Shown in pieces: positions 1-8,153 of a DNA stretch of 28,652 nt (positions are counted from its first letter, which is position 1; each line of letters starts with the position of its first letter). The translations under genes and the position numbers were made by a program. Below the pieces are notes generated by a model that did not search any database, was not told where the DNA came from, and saw only the letters and a list, made by a program, of their open reading frames with translations. Source of the DNA: a virus; the IMG/VR virus record IMGVR_UViG_3300024264_003058, positions 1 through 28,652 of that record; one strand, 5' to 3'.

Positions 1-47
1 TATACGACCCCTCCTCCGGGTAACCTAATTTTTTCGCGGGAATCTTA
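1..47 (-). repeat. 47-bp imperfect direct repeat, copy 2
   Basis: Read on the minus strand this segment aligns without gaps to 192-238; by eye about two thirds of positions match. Shared blocks are TAAGA at the start, a CGAAAAAA run, TAGG, TACC and a terminal GTCGTATA. It begins directly after the U-tract of the terminator at 44-66, as the other copy begins at the stop codon of the first gene. It touches the window edge, so its full length is unknown. It may be a promoter-bearing or transcript-end module; its function is unknown. Confidence 0.55.
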
Positions 48-66
48 AAATAAAGCCCGCGGGGCT
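44..66 (-). terminator. Rho-independent terminator
   Basis: On the minus strand a GC-rich 5-bp hairpin (AGCCC, loop CGC, GGGCT; plus positions 54-66) is followed directly by TTTATTTT (plus 53-46). It lies downstream of the last gene of the glycan block and is the only convincing intrinsic terminator seen in the window. It probably ends the long leftward transcription unit. Confidence 0.7.
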
Positions 67-191
67 AAGTTGTTAAGCAGTAGATTGAAACCACATACAA
101 TTAAGATTAGTGGATTGTGTTTTACACTTTATTTTGGATCTTTTACCTGGACTTCTCACACCAGCTTTGACCTTAACTAACTTGGTGTGAA
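67..191. other. Non-coding segment with possible RNA structure
   Basis: No ORF with plausible length or composition is seen on either strand. On the minus strand the segment starts with an 8-bp inverted repeat (156-163 with 183-190) and then a weaker stem around CCAC/GTGG, before reaching the terminator at 44-66. It could be the 3' untranslated region of the upstream operon or a small structured RNA. There is no homology to a known RNA family that can be recognised by eye. Confidence 0.4.
156..190. repeat. Inverted repeat TCACACCA...TGGTGTGA
   Basis: Perfect 8-bp inverted repeat (156-163 and 183-190) separated by 19 bases. It begins just downstream (minus strand) of the GTCGTATA end of the first 47-bp repeat copy. 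The long loop and lack of a following U-tract argue against an intrinsic terminator; a protein-binding site or an RNA stem is possible. Confidence 0.5.
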
Positions 192-238
192 TATACGACC
201 TTTATCTGTGGTATCCTAGTTTTTTCGTGGAAGTCTTA
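192..238 (-). repeat. 47-bp imperfect direct repeat, copy 1
   Basis: Gapless partner of the repeat at 1-47; the two copies are 191 bp apart. The first three bases on the minus strand are the TAA stop codon of the DUF6445-type gene ending at 236. The copy ends in GTCGTATA followed by TT, which resembles a bacterial -10 hexamer (TATATT). No -35 like TTGACA is visible at the right spacing. Confidence 0.55.
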
Positions 239-802
239 CTCAGTATGGAAGAAAAATGTTTGATGTAATCTGCAGTACTCTGATGAATGTCCAAAATATT
301 GAGTTGCTGCATGGAAGAATTTGCCCTCATATATAACAGCTCTATTAAATACATTACCAATATAATCAGTCATTTCCCAAGCAGTAAAATCTAAACCATC
401 TTTAGCTATTTCTTTTTGTAATGCTTTATCTTCAGGCTGTACTCTATATCCAGTTTTTTTATGTTTATATAAACCTGTACCTGTAGATAATGGTGCATCT
501 GGAGTTAAATATATTACAACAGCCCAATCTGTTCCATGGTCTGTATGTATCCAACATCTGTCTTGTTGTGTACAAAGATTATAACACCCACTATGGGTAT
601 TCCATTCAGCATCCCAAGTTGTAATTTTTTTACCTAATACATCTTCAAATGCGTGTTTAACACTATCATGCTTATCAGGGTGTGTTCTTTTACCTGGATG
701 ATTACCATGTTTATCCATCCATTCCATTTTATCAAGTGCTTTGTGTCGCATATAAAGTGGATCAGAATAAAAATCGTCTATTGTGTATATTGATGCTCCC
801 AT
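236..802 (-). CDS. DUF6445-type putative 2OG-Fe(II) oxygenase
   Basis: The 188-aa protein has the layout of phage DUF6445 proteins: an N-terminal IDDFY segment, then a cupin-like core with a probable iron triad of H86, D88 and H164 and a 2-oxoglutarate-binding R178 near the C-terminus. Fe(II)/2-oxoglutarate enzymes hydroxylate proteins, sugars or nucleic acid bases; the substrate here cannot be told. It is a paralogue of the protein at 16276-16902, sharing the N-terminal motif, the GT-x(2)-YKHK/YAHK block with KTG or ETG, and the C-terminal HAA-x-x-YFG and FFF stretches. It is the last gene of the glycan block, 5 nt after the dehydrogenase-like gene, so modification of a glycan or glycoprotein is a fair guess. 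Confidence 0.75.
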   Translation of the reverse strand: MGASIYTIDDFYSDPLYMRHKALDKMEWMDKHGNHPGKRTHPDKHDSVKHAFEDVLGKKITTWDAEWNTHSGCYNLCTQQDRCWIHTDHGTDWAVVIYLTPDAPLSTGTGLYKHKKTGYRVQPEDKALQKEIAKDGLDFTAWEMTDYIGNVFNRAVIYEGKFFHAATQYFGHSSEYCRLHQTFFFHTE

Positions 803-807
803 ATTTT

Positions 808-1632
808 TTATATTATTGCTCTACCTTTCATTAATTCCCAGTCTTTATTTTTTCTAATTTGTTCATTCTTTTCATCTGCTGCTATTAACATAAGTGGGAA
901 AATATTATTTTCATTTGCCACTTCAATTAACGCTTTCACATCTTTTGGAAAACAATGACCACCATAACCTAAATCACCATCGGGACCAGGAACTGACCAA
1001 TGTGATTTACCTAATCGTTTATCATACGTAGCATATTCTATTACCTTATCATAATCAACATCTAACCCATTACATATTTCATACATTTCGTTTGCAAATG
1101 ATACTTTAGTTGCTAAGAATGAGTTAGTAACATACTTAACCATTTCAGCATATGTTGAATCAGTTTTAACTATAGTTGCTTTAGGGAATACTTTAGAATA
1201 TATAGTTTTTAATTTAGTAGTTGATTTTCTAGGTCCACCTAATATAATTCGTGTTTGATTTTCAAAATCTGATATCGCATTAGCTTCAGTTAAAAATTCT
1301 GGGTTGAATATAATATCAATATTATTATATTTTTTATTCCATTTTGCTACTGTACCTGGAGGTACTGTTGATTTAATTACTACAATATTATCTTTATTTA
1401 AATCAGATATATCAGCTACTGCTTTTTCAACTATATCTATATGGCAACTACCATTTTTATTCATTGGAGTAGGTAAACAAACAAATACAATACCACATGA
1501 CATAGTATCTTGTTTATTACTAGTACAATGCATTATACCTTTAATATCAAATGTTTTAATATCATAATAATTTTTAAACTTTTGGTAAATTGCATTACCA
1601 ACAAAACCTTGACCAATGATTCCTATTTCCAT
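808..1632 (-). CDS. UDP-glucose/GDP-mannose dehydrogenase-like protein, short form
   Basis: UDP-glucose dehydrogenases oxidise a nucleotide sugar twice to the uronic acid using NAD+. The 274-aa protein opens with a Rossmann motif (GxGxxG at residues 7-12), has the family NPEFL segment with E112, and keeps the catalytic cysteine C227 within GGHCFPKD. Family members are usually about 390-450 aa; this one stops about 47 residues after the active-site cysteine and lacks nearly all of the C-terminal UDP-binding domain. There is no in-frame remnant before the next gene. It is therefore a minimal form, or possibly inactive. It sits with an epimerase and many glycosyltransferases, consistent with making an activated sugar. 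Confidence 0.85.
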   Translation of the reverse strand: MEIGIIGQGFVGNAIYQKFKNYYDIKTFDIKGIMHCTSNKQDTMSCGIVFVCLPTPMNKNGSCHIDIVEKAVADISDLNKDNIVVIKSTVPPGTVAKWNKKYNNIDIIFNPEFLTEANAISDFENQTRIILGGPRKSTTKLKTIYSKVFPKATIVKTDSTYAEMVKYVTNSFLATKVSFANEMYEICNGLDVDYDKVIEYATYDKRLGKSHWSVPGPDGDLGYGGHCFPKDVKALIEVANENNIFPLMLIAADEKNEQIRKNKDWELMKGRAII

Positions 1633-1635
1633 TAT

Positions 1636-2154
1636 TTATTTAATTAATTTTTTATTTATATGATGTCCAAAACTTAACATAATTCTTGGTTTTTCACCTT
1701 GCACTTTAGATGTGCCATGAAATACTTCACCCGCTTTACAAACCCATACTTCATTTTCTTTGACTTTAATTTCATCCCCATCAATAATAGGATTTCCACC
1801 TTTAAAAGGTTTTGAAACCATAACATTAAATCTAACTATTAAAGTATCTTCATTAGGGTTTTTGTCTTTATGTGTATGTACTATGTGTCCATCTTCTGAA
1901 TATGAAATAAAATGACCATCATGCTTACAGATTGGTGTATTTAATTTATAACCATGTTCTTTTAATATGTAGTTATTTATTTCTTTTAATTCTTTATATA
2001 ATGGAAATGATTTTTTATTTGTAAATCTAGCTCCAAATACAACACCTTTATGTTCTGGTGGTTTAGCATCTAAATATTTTTTTCTATTACTTAGCTTATT
2101 AACCCATTTAACAACAGGTATAGTTAGTTCTGTTGGTATTTTAATTGTGGACAT
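1636..2154 (-). CDS. Putative 2OG-Fe(II) oxygenase
   Basis: The 172-aa protein ends in a double-stranded beta-helix-like region carrying H95-x-D97 and H146 as probable iron ligands and R157 as the probable 2-oxoglutarate-binding residue. The spacing is typical of phage 2OG-Fe(II) oxygenases. The reaction would be an Fe(II)-dependent hydroxylation in the cytoplasm; the substrate is unknown. It lies 3 nt upstream of the dehydrogenase-like gene, and its start overlaps the end of the glycosyltransferase before it by 14 nt, so it is translated within the glycan operon. It is not obviously a paralogue of the DUF6445-type proteins; sequence resemblance is limited to the catalytic motif. Confidence 0.7.
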   Translation of the reverse strand: MSTIKIPTELTIPVVKWVNKLSNRKKYLDAKPPEHKGVVFGARFTNKKSFPLYKELKEINNYILKEHGYKLNTPICKHDGHFISYSEDGHIVHTHKDKNPNEDTLIVRFNVMVSKPFKGGNPIIDGDEIKVKENEVWVCKAGEVFHGTSKVQGEKPRIMLSFGHHINKKLIK

Positions 2155-2725
2155 ATAGTGCTTTTTTTATGTGATTAATTCTACTGGGATATAATGTAAT
2201 ATACTTTTCTGCAAAAATCCAGTCTGCTGTATATTTTTTTACATCTAATTTTAATCGTTTAGAATATTTAGTTTTTGTAGCAAAACATCCCATATCAATA
2301 TTCCCTTCACTTAAACTAGCTTCTAGTAAATTATAATGTTTATAATGGGCTTCGTTATGAACCATGTCACAAAATATAAAATTATAGTTAGGATCTGAAT
2401 CTGATACCTTAATAAATTCACTTACAAAATCAGGCATATAATAATTATCTGCTCCTGTCATTACAACCCACTCTGCAGTAGAATTTTTTAAACCATAATT
2501 TCTAGCTGTATGTCCCCAATCGTTATTAGGACCTTCAATAGTTGAAAATTTAATTTTATTATTTAAACAAAAATGCTGTTCTACCTCTTTATAATCAGTA
2601 TAACTACCATCTGATACTACATGAGCTATCCAATTTTCGTTAGTTTGATTTACTAATGAATAGAGCATACCCATTAGTTTATTACTATCTCTATAAGTCG
2701 GTATTACAAATTCTATTGTTTCCAA
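2141..2725 (-). CDS. Glycosyltransferase family 2 (TTG start)
   Basis: A short (194 aa) GT-A fold transferase. It opens with a typical beta-strand/VIPTYR nucleotide-binding segment, has VSDGS at about residues 38-42, and a GADNYY stretch at about 106-111 in the place of the DxD metal motif. Such enzymes move a sugar from a nucleotide donor to a lipid, protein or sugar acceptor. No ATG precedes the conserved N-terminal strand; the only fitting start is TTG at 2725, inside the last 13 nt of the epimerase gene, pointing to coupled translation. The length is at the low end for the family, with little beyond the catalytic domain. Confidence 0.8.
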   Translation of the reverse strand: METIEFVIPTYRDSNKLMGMLYSLVNQTNENWIAHVVSDGSYTDYKEVEQHFCLNNKIKFSTIEGPNNDWGHTARNYGLKNSTAEWVVMTGADNYYMPDFVSEFIKVSDSDPNYNFIFCDMVHNEAHYKHYNLLEASLSEGNIDMGCFATKTKYSKRLKLDVKKYTADWIFAEKYITLYPSRINHIKKALYVHN

Positions 2726-3729
2726 AATGAATAAATGCCTTTATCTAGTTCATAACTAGGCCATACGAATCTATCTCTACTAGGTTGTCTTAAAGCCCAT
2801 TGATACATTTCTCTTAACCCTTCTTTTAATGATGTTTTATGTTCAAAACCTAATATATCAACTGATTTTTGATATGTCGGAATTGAATGTTTAACCTCGT
2901 GTCTACCTTCTAAAAATATAGTTTCTGGTCTTTTACCTCCAAATTCACCCATTACTTCTTTAAGTATTACACTTGCACCTATGATTGAATGTTCTTCAAT
3001 ACCACCTAAATTAATAATTTGTTTACTAGCTTCTGGTTTAATAGCTGCATTCCAAAGTGGTTCTAATGAATCATCTATATAACTGAATGCTCTTGTTTGA
3101 TCTCCAGTACCAAATATAGTCATTGGTTGTTTATTTAAATGTTGGAACATCCAAATACCGAGTACATTTCTATACTTATCCCAAATGTTTTGATTAATAC
3201 CATAAACATTATGTGGTCTAATTATACAAAAATCTAACCCATGTTGTTCAGCAGCAATTTGAATATCCATCTCACAAGCATATTTTGCTACTCCATAAGG
3301 ATCTATTGGAGCTTGTTGTTGTTCTTCATCAAATATGCCACCATTTCCATGACCATATACAGCTAATGTAGACGTAAATACCAATCTTTTAACGTCGTTC
3401 TTTATACATTCATTAACTATGCGGGCTGTTGCTTTTAAATTGTTATCATAGTTGTAAGAACGTATAAAAGGCGATAACCCTTCAGCAGCATAAGCAGCAA
3501 AATGATATACGTAATCAATTTTATGAAATTCAAATATATTTTCAATTGGATGGTTAACTAAATCCATCTGCCAAAATTTAACTTCTGGATTAACATTTTC
3601 TCTAAACCCACCACTTAAATCATCAACACCAATTACTTGGTATTCATCACCTTTATTTTCAATTATCCAATCAGCTAGTCTACTACCTAATAGACCTGCT
3701 ACTCCTGTTATTAATACATTTTTTTTCAT
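2713..3729 (-). CDS. NAD-dependent sugar epimerase (UDP-glucose 4-epimerase-like)
   Basis: This 338-aa protein is an extended short-chain dehydrogenase/reductase. The NAD-binding GxxGxxG is at residues 9-15, D36-D37 ends the second strand, the catalytic Ser/Thr lies in FTST (119-122), and the YxxxK pair is Y145/K149. The C-terminal half has the RPHNVYG and GDQTRAFSYIDD segments typical of UDP-glucose/UDP-galactose 4-epimerases and related dehydratases. It would interconvert nucleotide sugars in the cytoplasm and so supply donors for the surrounding transferases. It overlaps both neighbours (4 nt upstream, 13 nt downstream). GalE is the nearest named member, but GDP-sugar or dTDP-sugar substrates cannot be excluded. 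Confidence 0.88.
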   Translation of the reverse strand: MKKNVLITGVAGLLGSRLADWIIENKGDEYQVIGVDDLSGGFRENVNPEVKFWQMDLVNHPIENIFEFHKIDYVYHFAAYAAEGLSPFIRSYNYDNNLKATARIVNECIKNDVKRLVFTSTLAVYGHGNGGIFDEEQQQAPIDPYGVAKYACEMDIQIAAEQHGLDFCIIRPHNVYGINQNIWDKYRNVLGIWMFQHLNKQPMTIFGTGDQTRAFSYIDDSLEPLWNAAIKPEASKQIINLGGIEEHSIIGASVILKEVMGEFGGKRPETIFLEGRHEVKHSIPTYQKSVDILGFEHKTSLKEGLREMYQWALRQPSRDRFVWPSYELDKGIYSFWKQ

Positions 3730-4415
3730 ATTTTACTCCAATCTGTTAAAGGTGATAACCAAGCTGTTTCTCCATGAGTAGCATAACCTGGTATCGGGGT
3801 TACTAATAATTGTTTTGCATATCTTAATTCTAAAAACATTTGAAAGTCATCTGGGTGTGTACCTGAAGTCCAATTTCTAAGTGTATGCTCATTTTCTCTT
3901 AATGTACTTACCTGTGATGCAAATGTCATTGTTGTACTATTTGTTATCTTCCAATGTACGGAATCGGTTAAGTATACCCTAGTATCTTCTGCTCCTCCTT
4001 CACAATAAGGATTACCACCTTTATCTGGTGATAAATACTTATCTGGATGATCATATAATGAAACAAATTTGGCTCCTAATGTGAATCCTTCTTCAATAAT
4101 AATTCTAGAATCTGGTTTATGTAAGTAATCATTTTCTAAAAAATAAACAGTATCACTATCTGACATTTTAAGTGCTTCATCTAAAGCAATATTAAATGTA
4201 GCAGCACCATTACCTTTATTAACATATAAAATATGATCTTTAGATTTATATTTTTCAATCATATCACTAGTTTCCTTAGAAACATTATCTGCTATAATAG
4301 ACCACTCACAATCATCAAATACTTTAACTGCATTTGCTAAACATGCTTCATTTGTAATGTAATCAGGTTTTACTTTATTATAACCTGAATCTGATATCCT
4401 GTATATTACTTTCAT
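3726..4415 (-). CDS. Probable glycosyltransferase, GT-A type
   Basis: The 229-aa product has alternating beta-alpha segments like GT-A transferases. A GNGAATFNIALDEAL segment at about residues 68-82 is followed by VYFLENDYLH (about 90-99), where the END triplet would be the metal-binding DxD equivalent. Further on are a serine/threonine-rich stretch and a WTSGTHPDD segment that may contribute to the acceptor side. It overlaps the GT2 gene upstream and the epimerase downstream by 4 nt each (ATGA-type junctions). Donor and acceptor are not predictable. The family assignment rests on fold-like pattern and context, so it is less certain than for its neighbours. Confidence 0.65.
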   Translation of the reverse strand: MKVIYRISDSGYNKVKPDYITNEACLANAVKVFDDCEWSIIADNVSKETSDMIEKYKSKDHILYVNKGNGAATFNIALDEALKMSDSDTVYFLENDYLHKPDSRIIIEEGFTLGAKFVSLYDHPDKYLSPDKGGNPYCEGGAEDTRVYLTDSVHWKITNSTTMTFASQVSTLRENEHTLRNWTSGTHPDDFQMFLELRYAKQLLVTPIPGYATHGETAWLSPLTDWSKI

Positions 4416-5209
4416 TCGAATTTAATACCTTTTATAATTAAACCATTTTTAGGATTATGGCTATGGTTTTTAAATAATTGAGGTGGAATACCCCATTTAT
4501 ACATGAATACATTAGCTGCAGGTCCTTCTGTTGCTTTAAATTTTTCACCTTCATTTCCATTTTTAGTAGCTGTACTTCCAAAATGGTATAAATGAGCATT
4601 ATGTGATCTTGTAAAACCTAAACCAATTAAATCTAACTTTAAGAAGAAATCCCAATCACAAATAAATGGTGACTTATACATTACGTCAAATCCACCTGCT
4701 GCCATATAATATTTTTTATACATCGCAAATGGGAAAATACCACCATCAATAGTTAATTCATCTTTTCTAATTGATTGTTCATACTTAATAAATTCATCAT
4801 ATTTAAATTCCTCTGGGTTGCGTCCAAAATCTTTAACTGGAAAGTTAAATATACCAGGACCTTCAGGTTCAATCTGATTTAATGTTAATACATTTTTTTC
4901 TTTAAGTTGTGCTTCAATTTCTAAATCAAAATCCTTACTAAAAACATTATCATCATTTACAATAAATATTTTTTCATTAGTAGCATTCATTACACCATAA
5001 TTAAGTGCACTTTGCATACCTTGATTTTTACCTAAATCTAAAACATTAATTTGTTCTTTATATTTTTCTAATACTGCTTTACTTTCATCTATAAAACCAT
5101 CTACAGCAACAATAATTTCATTTTTGTTGTGTTGTTGTTCAATACAAGATTTTAAACATATATCTAAATAATTTGGATTTCTATAAGTTGGAATAATAAT
5201 ACTAATCAT
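4412..5209 (-). CDS. Glycosyltransferase family 2
   Basis: A 265-aa GT2 enzyme. It starts with ISIIIPTYRNPNYLDICL, the classic nucleotide-binding opening. It then has VAVDG (about 34-38), a GKNQGMQSALNYG segment, and VNDDN (about 79-83) as the DxD-type metal site. A later GGFD-x(8)-CDWDFFLKL segment matches the acceptor-side ED/DWD motif common in this family. It would transfer a sugar from a nucleotide donor in the cytoplasm. It lies 4 nt after the methyltransferase gene and overlaps the next transferase by 4 nt. The size is normal for a single-domain GT2. Confidence 0.88.
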   Translation of the reverse strand: MISIIIPTYRNPNYLDICLKSCIEQQHNKNEIIVAVDGFIDESKAVLEKYKEQINVLDLGKNQGMQSALNYGVMNATNEKIFIVNDDNVFSKDFDLEIEAQLKEKNVLTLNQIEPEGPGIFNFPVKDFGRNPEEFKYDEFIKYEQSIRKDELTIDGGIFPFAMYKKYYMAAGGFDVMYKSPFICDWDFFLKLDLIGLGFTRSHNAHLYHFGSTATKNGNEGEKFKATEGPAANVFMYKWGIPPQLFKNHSHNPKNGLIIKGIKFE

Positions 5210-5213
5210 ATTC

Positions 5214-5789
5214 TTAAAATTTTAAAATTATTAAAGCATCGTCGTAACGATTTTTCTTTTCTCTACCATCATATATTTCAATATCATCATGTCTTTCTTC
5301 AAATTCAATAGCATCAATTGTAATATTAGCTACATCTTCAATTATAAACAAACCACCAGGATTCATTCTATCTTTTAATAATTCATATGTTGCTATTTGA
5401 TCATAAAGCATATGTGAACCATCGTCAATAATAATATCAAATTTAGTATCACCTATTACATCTAAAAATTCAGGTTTTGTTGCATCTGAGATCCATATTG
5501 TAAATCGTTCATCATCTTTATACCCACCTGGTTTGAATTGATCACTAAATATTTCTATATCATGGATATCAGCTCCAAATACATTTGCATTAGTAAAATA
5601 TTTATCCCATAGCTCTAAAGATTCACCATAAGCAATACCTATTTCTAATATATTAATTTTTTTATCTCTATATGGTTTAAATAATCTTTCGTATTCTGGG
5701 ATGTAAGTATGTACTGTACCTTTATCTCCATGTCCAGCTCCGCTACCCCCATTATTATGGTCTTTATATATTTCTTCTAGTGTTTTCAT
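5214..5789 (-). CDS. Class I SAM-dependent methyltransferase
   Basis: The 191-aa product has a Rossmann-like methyltransferase core: ILEIGIAYGESL at about residues 47-58 (motif I, binding SAM), an acidic GADIHD at about 73-78 (motif II) and DIIIDDGSHMLYDQ at about 119-132 with the DDGSH signature of the CmcI/Methyltransf_24-like group. These are often found in polysaccharide-modifying clusters. The N-terminus includes a glycine-rich NNGGSGAGHGDKG run. Its start overlaps the upstream transferase stop by 4 nt (ATGA). The likely role is O- or N-methylation of a sugar or of a small molecule used in glycan synthesis; the substrate is unknown. Confidence 0.82.
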   Translation of the reverse strand: MKTLEEIYKDHNNGGSGAGHGDKGTVHTYIPEYERLFKPYRDKKINILEIGIAYGESLELWDKYFTNANVFGADIHDIEIFSDQFKPGGYKDDERFTIWISDATKPEFLDVIGDTKFDIIIDDGSHMLYDQIATYELLKDRMNPGGLFIIEDVANITIDAIEFEERHDDIEIYDGREKKNRYDDALIILKF

Positions 5790-6433
5790 GATTGTGTTCT
5801 GTTAATTTCTCCTAATGAATCGTAATAATCATTTTGTTTTACTTGCCTTAATATGTCTTTTGGGTGGTATAATGATAATTCTTCTTGTTGAGGTAATAAA
5901 GCATATTTTTTAAAACCTTCTAATACTTCATGTACTTTATTTTTCCATTTAATTTCAGGTTTGTTTTTCCAAATCCTCCATTGATAATCAGGGTAATTAA
6001 CCCACTTTTTATCATTTAATTTCCACTGCCATTTAATAATATATTCTGGTGTTAAATCTGTTACAGTATTAACTCTAGGAACTAAATAAACTTCATTATC
6101 TGGATTTGATTCTAATATACCTGGGAGGTGTGATAATAATGTTTCATGTGGGTATTCATCTGCATCTATCTGGAATATATAATCTCCAGTACAGTAAGAT
6201 GACAATTTATTTTTCCAATCTGCAAAATGATGTTTAAATGTAGCTGAGTGTATAGTACAATTTTGTTCACCAATTAATTCTTGTAAACGAGACCATACTT
6301 CAGGTGTACCGCTTTTTTTATCAAATAAAACTACAATTTCATCTGTTTTACGTCTTCGTTTTAATAATAAATTAAGTAATTTGGTTATTTCCTCCAATTC
6401 ATTACAAACTGTTATTGCATAACTTATCTTCAT
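5786..6433 (-). CDS. Glycosyltransferase family 2 (LPS glucosyltransferase-like)
   Basis: The product reads MKISYAITVCNE from the ATG at 6433, a typical GT2 opening. A longer frame starts upstream but would add 16 residues lying in the preceding gene, so 6433 (2 nt after that gene's stop) is chosen. The metal site is IDADEYPH (about residues 89-96). Downstream are PRVNT and a tryptophan-rich region with WRIWKNKPEIKW and VHEVLEG, features seen in small beta-1,4-glucosyltransferases acting on lipopolysaccharide cores. The length is 215 aa. It is translationally coupled to the methyltransferase gene by a 4-nt overlap. The acceptor is unknown. Confidence 0.85.
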   Translation of the reverse strand: MKISYAITVCNELEEITKLLNLLLKRRRKTDEIVVLFDKKSGTPEVWSRLQELIGEQNCTIHSATFKHHFADWKNKLSSYCTGDYIFQIDADEYPHETLLSHLPGILESNPDNEVYLVPRVNTVTDLTPEYIIKWQWKLNDKKWVNYPDYQWRIWKNKPEIKWKNKVHEVLEGFKKYALLPQQEELSLYHPKDILRQVKQNDYYDSLGEINRTQS

Positions 6434-6434
6434 A

Positions 6435-6875
6435 TTATCCTGGTAATACTCCAATATACGACAAAGCATCCATATAATCACGCTCAGAGAAATAAGCTAT
6501 TGTCTTCATATCAGTTTTATGAGTTGTTTTAAATTTTTCTTGTTCTTCTTTATTTAATTCTCTAGCTTTAACAGCAGCCCATTTCCAATCTTCAGCACTA
6601 GTACCACTAGCATAAACCATTCCAATTTCCGGATCATTTATTGAATGGGGTAGCCATACTAAATCGGTTTTTACATCTAACCAAGATAAGTCTTTATATA
6701 ATTCTGGGAGTACTTCCATTTGTTGGTTATAAAATTCTTCTCCAACTTTCATTAAACTATTAGTCCAAAACCCACATGATATACTATAATAATTAGTAAC
6801 TTCAGGGCTTACCTCTGTTTTATAACATAAATCACCTCCTGATCTAGGACAATCTATAATTTCATCGTGTTGCAT
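6435..6875 (-). CDS. Conserved-looking phage protein with paired cysteines
   Basis: A 146-aa protein I do not recognise beyond resemblance to small hypothetical proteins of marine T4-like phages. The N-terminus carries C9, C17 and C34 in a CPRSGGDLCY...SISCGFW setting, which might bind a metal, although a full four-ligand zinc site is not evident. The central part is rich in tryptophan (WLDVKTDLVWLP, AEDWKWAAV) and the C-terminus has a YFSERDYMDAL segment. No signal peptide or membrane segment is seen. It lies between a GT4 and a GT2 gene with 3-nt and 1-nt gaps, so it is part of the glycan operon by position; its own role is unknown. Confidence 0.7.
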   Translation of the reverse strand: MQHDEIIDCPRSGGDLCYKTEVSPEVTNYYSISCGFWTNSLMKVGEEFYNQQMEVLPELYKDLSWLDVKTDLVWLPHSINDPEIGMVYASGTSAEDWKWAAVKARELNKEEQEKFKTTHKTDMKTIAYFSERDYMDALSYIGVLPG

Positions 6876-6878
6876 ATT

Positions 6879-8153
6879 TTATAATTTAGGTGTTTCCATT
6901 GTTGGTAACGTTAATTCTACTTGTTTTGGAAATTCTGGAATGTTTTTATCTAAAATTTCACCGATTAATTTTTTCATATTATCAAAACTAAATTTTGTTT
7001 TAATATGATGGCCTTGTTGTTTAGCTGGTGTAATAAACTTTTTATATTTTTGATGTACTGATTTTAAAGCATTTATAAAATGTTTAGGACTAACTTGAAA
7101 CCATTGTGTTTCTGCTTTTAACCACTGATTAGCAGCACTTGCATGTACATTTTCTAAATTACCTGGTAATAAAGTTGTGTACATAGGATTTAAGAAATCA
7201 ATTTGTCCTGACCATCCTGAAGCTATAATTGGTTTTTTGCTTAATCCAAACTCAGCTAATGGTCTACCATATCCTTCTCCTTTAGTCATACTAATCATAG
7301 CTTTTACTTTAGAATGATTATATAATTCATTCATTTGTTCATCTGTTAAATTTCCATTTAATAAATAAATACTTGGAAAATCTGTATCTCTAGGATAGGT
7401 ATTTTTAATTTTTCTAATTTTATTTAGTATTAGTTCTCTACCTATATAACTATTTCTACCTGAAGATGCTTTTAATATTAACCCAGGTGATGATTTTTTG
7501 TTTTTATAAGTGTCAATAAAATATCTAATCATAAGACCTACATTTTTTCTGTCATGTCCTACAGCACCATTCATCCAATGCCCTACAAATAAAAAGTTAA
7601 ATGCTTCTTTAACACCCTTTAGATCAAAACTAACTTCAGATGGTTTTAAATGTTTATATAAATCTAAATCAACACCTTCAAATACCACTTCCATTGGTTT
7701 TTCTAATTGAACTTTACCTTCAACAATGTTTGTTTGTTTATTTCTTTTTTCAAATGATATTTTAGAAAATACATCTTTGCTATGTGTAGATGAAACCCAA
7801 TTTAAATCCATTCTATTTAAACCCTCAATCCATGATGCATCACATCCTGTACTTTCAATTCCGGCTGTACATCCAATATTATATTTACCTACTGGTTGGA
7901 ATTCACTTGGAATTGTTATTTGCATCCAAATATCTGGTTTTGATTTTATACTTGGAATAAGATAAGATTGTAAAAACTTCCAGTTTTCATGGTCGTTTAA
8001 AAAACCTCCTGGTGTATCACCCCACCTTTGAGGTAATATTTTAACATCAAATTTATCTAACTCGATTATTGATTTAACTACATCTCTAGAACGTGCTCCA
8101 TATCCACTATAAGTGTCAATTGGGCAACTTATATAAAAAACTGATTTGCTCAT
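6879..8153 (-). CDS. Glycosyltransferase, GT4-like (GT-B fold)
   Basis: A 424-aa GT-B type transferase. The N-terminal half has DTYSGYGARSRDVV (the glycine-rich acceptor-side loop) and SSTHSKDVF at about residues 121-129. The C-terminal half has NFLFVGHW and the nucleotide-sugar-binding block KGEGYGRPLAEFGLSKKPII, where the E-x7-E pattern is partly replaced (only one clear glutamate). Such enzymes transfer hexoses from nucleotide donors with retention of configuration. Its ATG shares bases with the stop of the GT4 gene before it, so the two are coupled and may act in sequence. No membrane anchor is seen, so a soluble cytoplasmic enzyme is likely. Confidence 0.85.
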   Translation of the reverse strand: MSKSVFYISCPIDTYSGYGARSRDVVKSIIELDKFDVKILPQRWGDTPGGFLNDHENWKFLQSYLIPSIKSKPDIWMQITIPSEFQPVGKYNIGCTAGIESTGCDASWIEGLNRMDLNWVSSTHSKDVFSKISFEKRNKQTNIVEGKVQLEKPMEVVFEGVDLDLYKHLKPSEVSFDLKGVKEAFNFLFVGHWMNGAVGHDRKNVGLMIRYFIDTYKNKKSSPGLILKASSGRNSYIGRELILNKIRKIKNTYPRDTDFPSIYLLNGNLTDEQMNELYNHSKVKAMISMTKGEGYGRPLAEFGLSKKPIIASGWSGQIDFLNPMYTTLLPGNLENVHASAANQWLKAETQWFQVSPKHFINALKSVHQKYKKFITPAKQQGHHIKTKFSFDNMKKLIGEILDKNIPEFPKQVELTLPTMETPKL

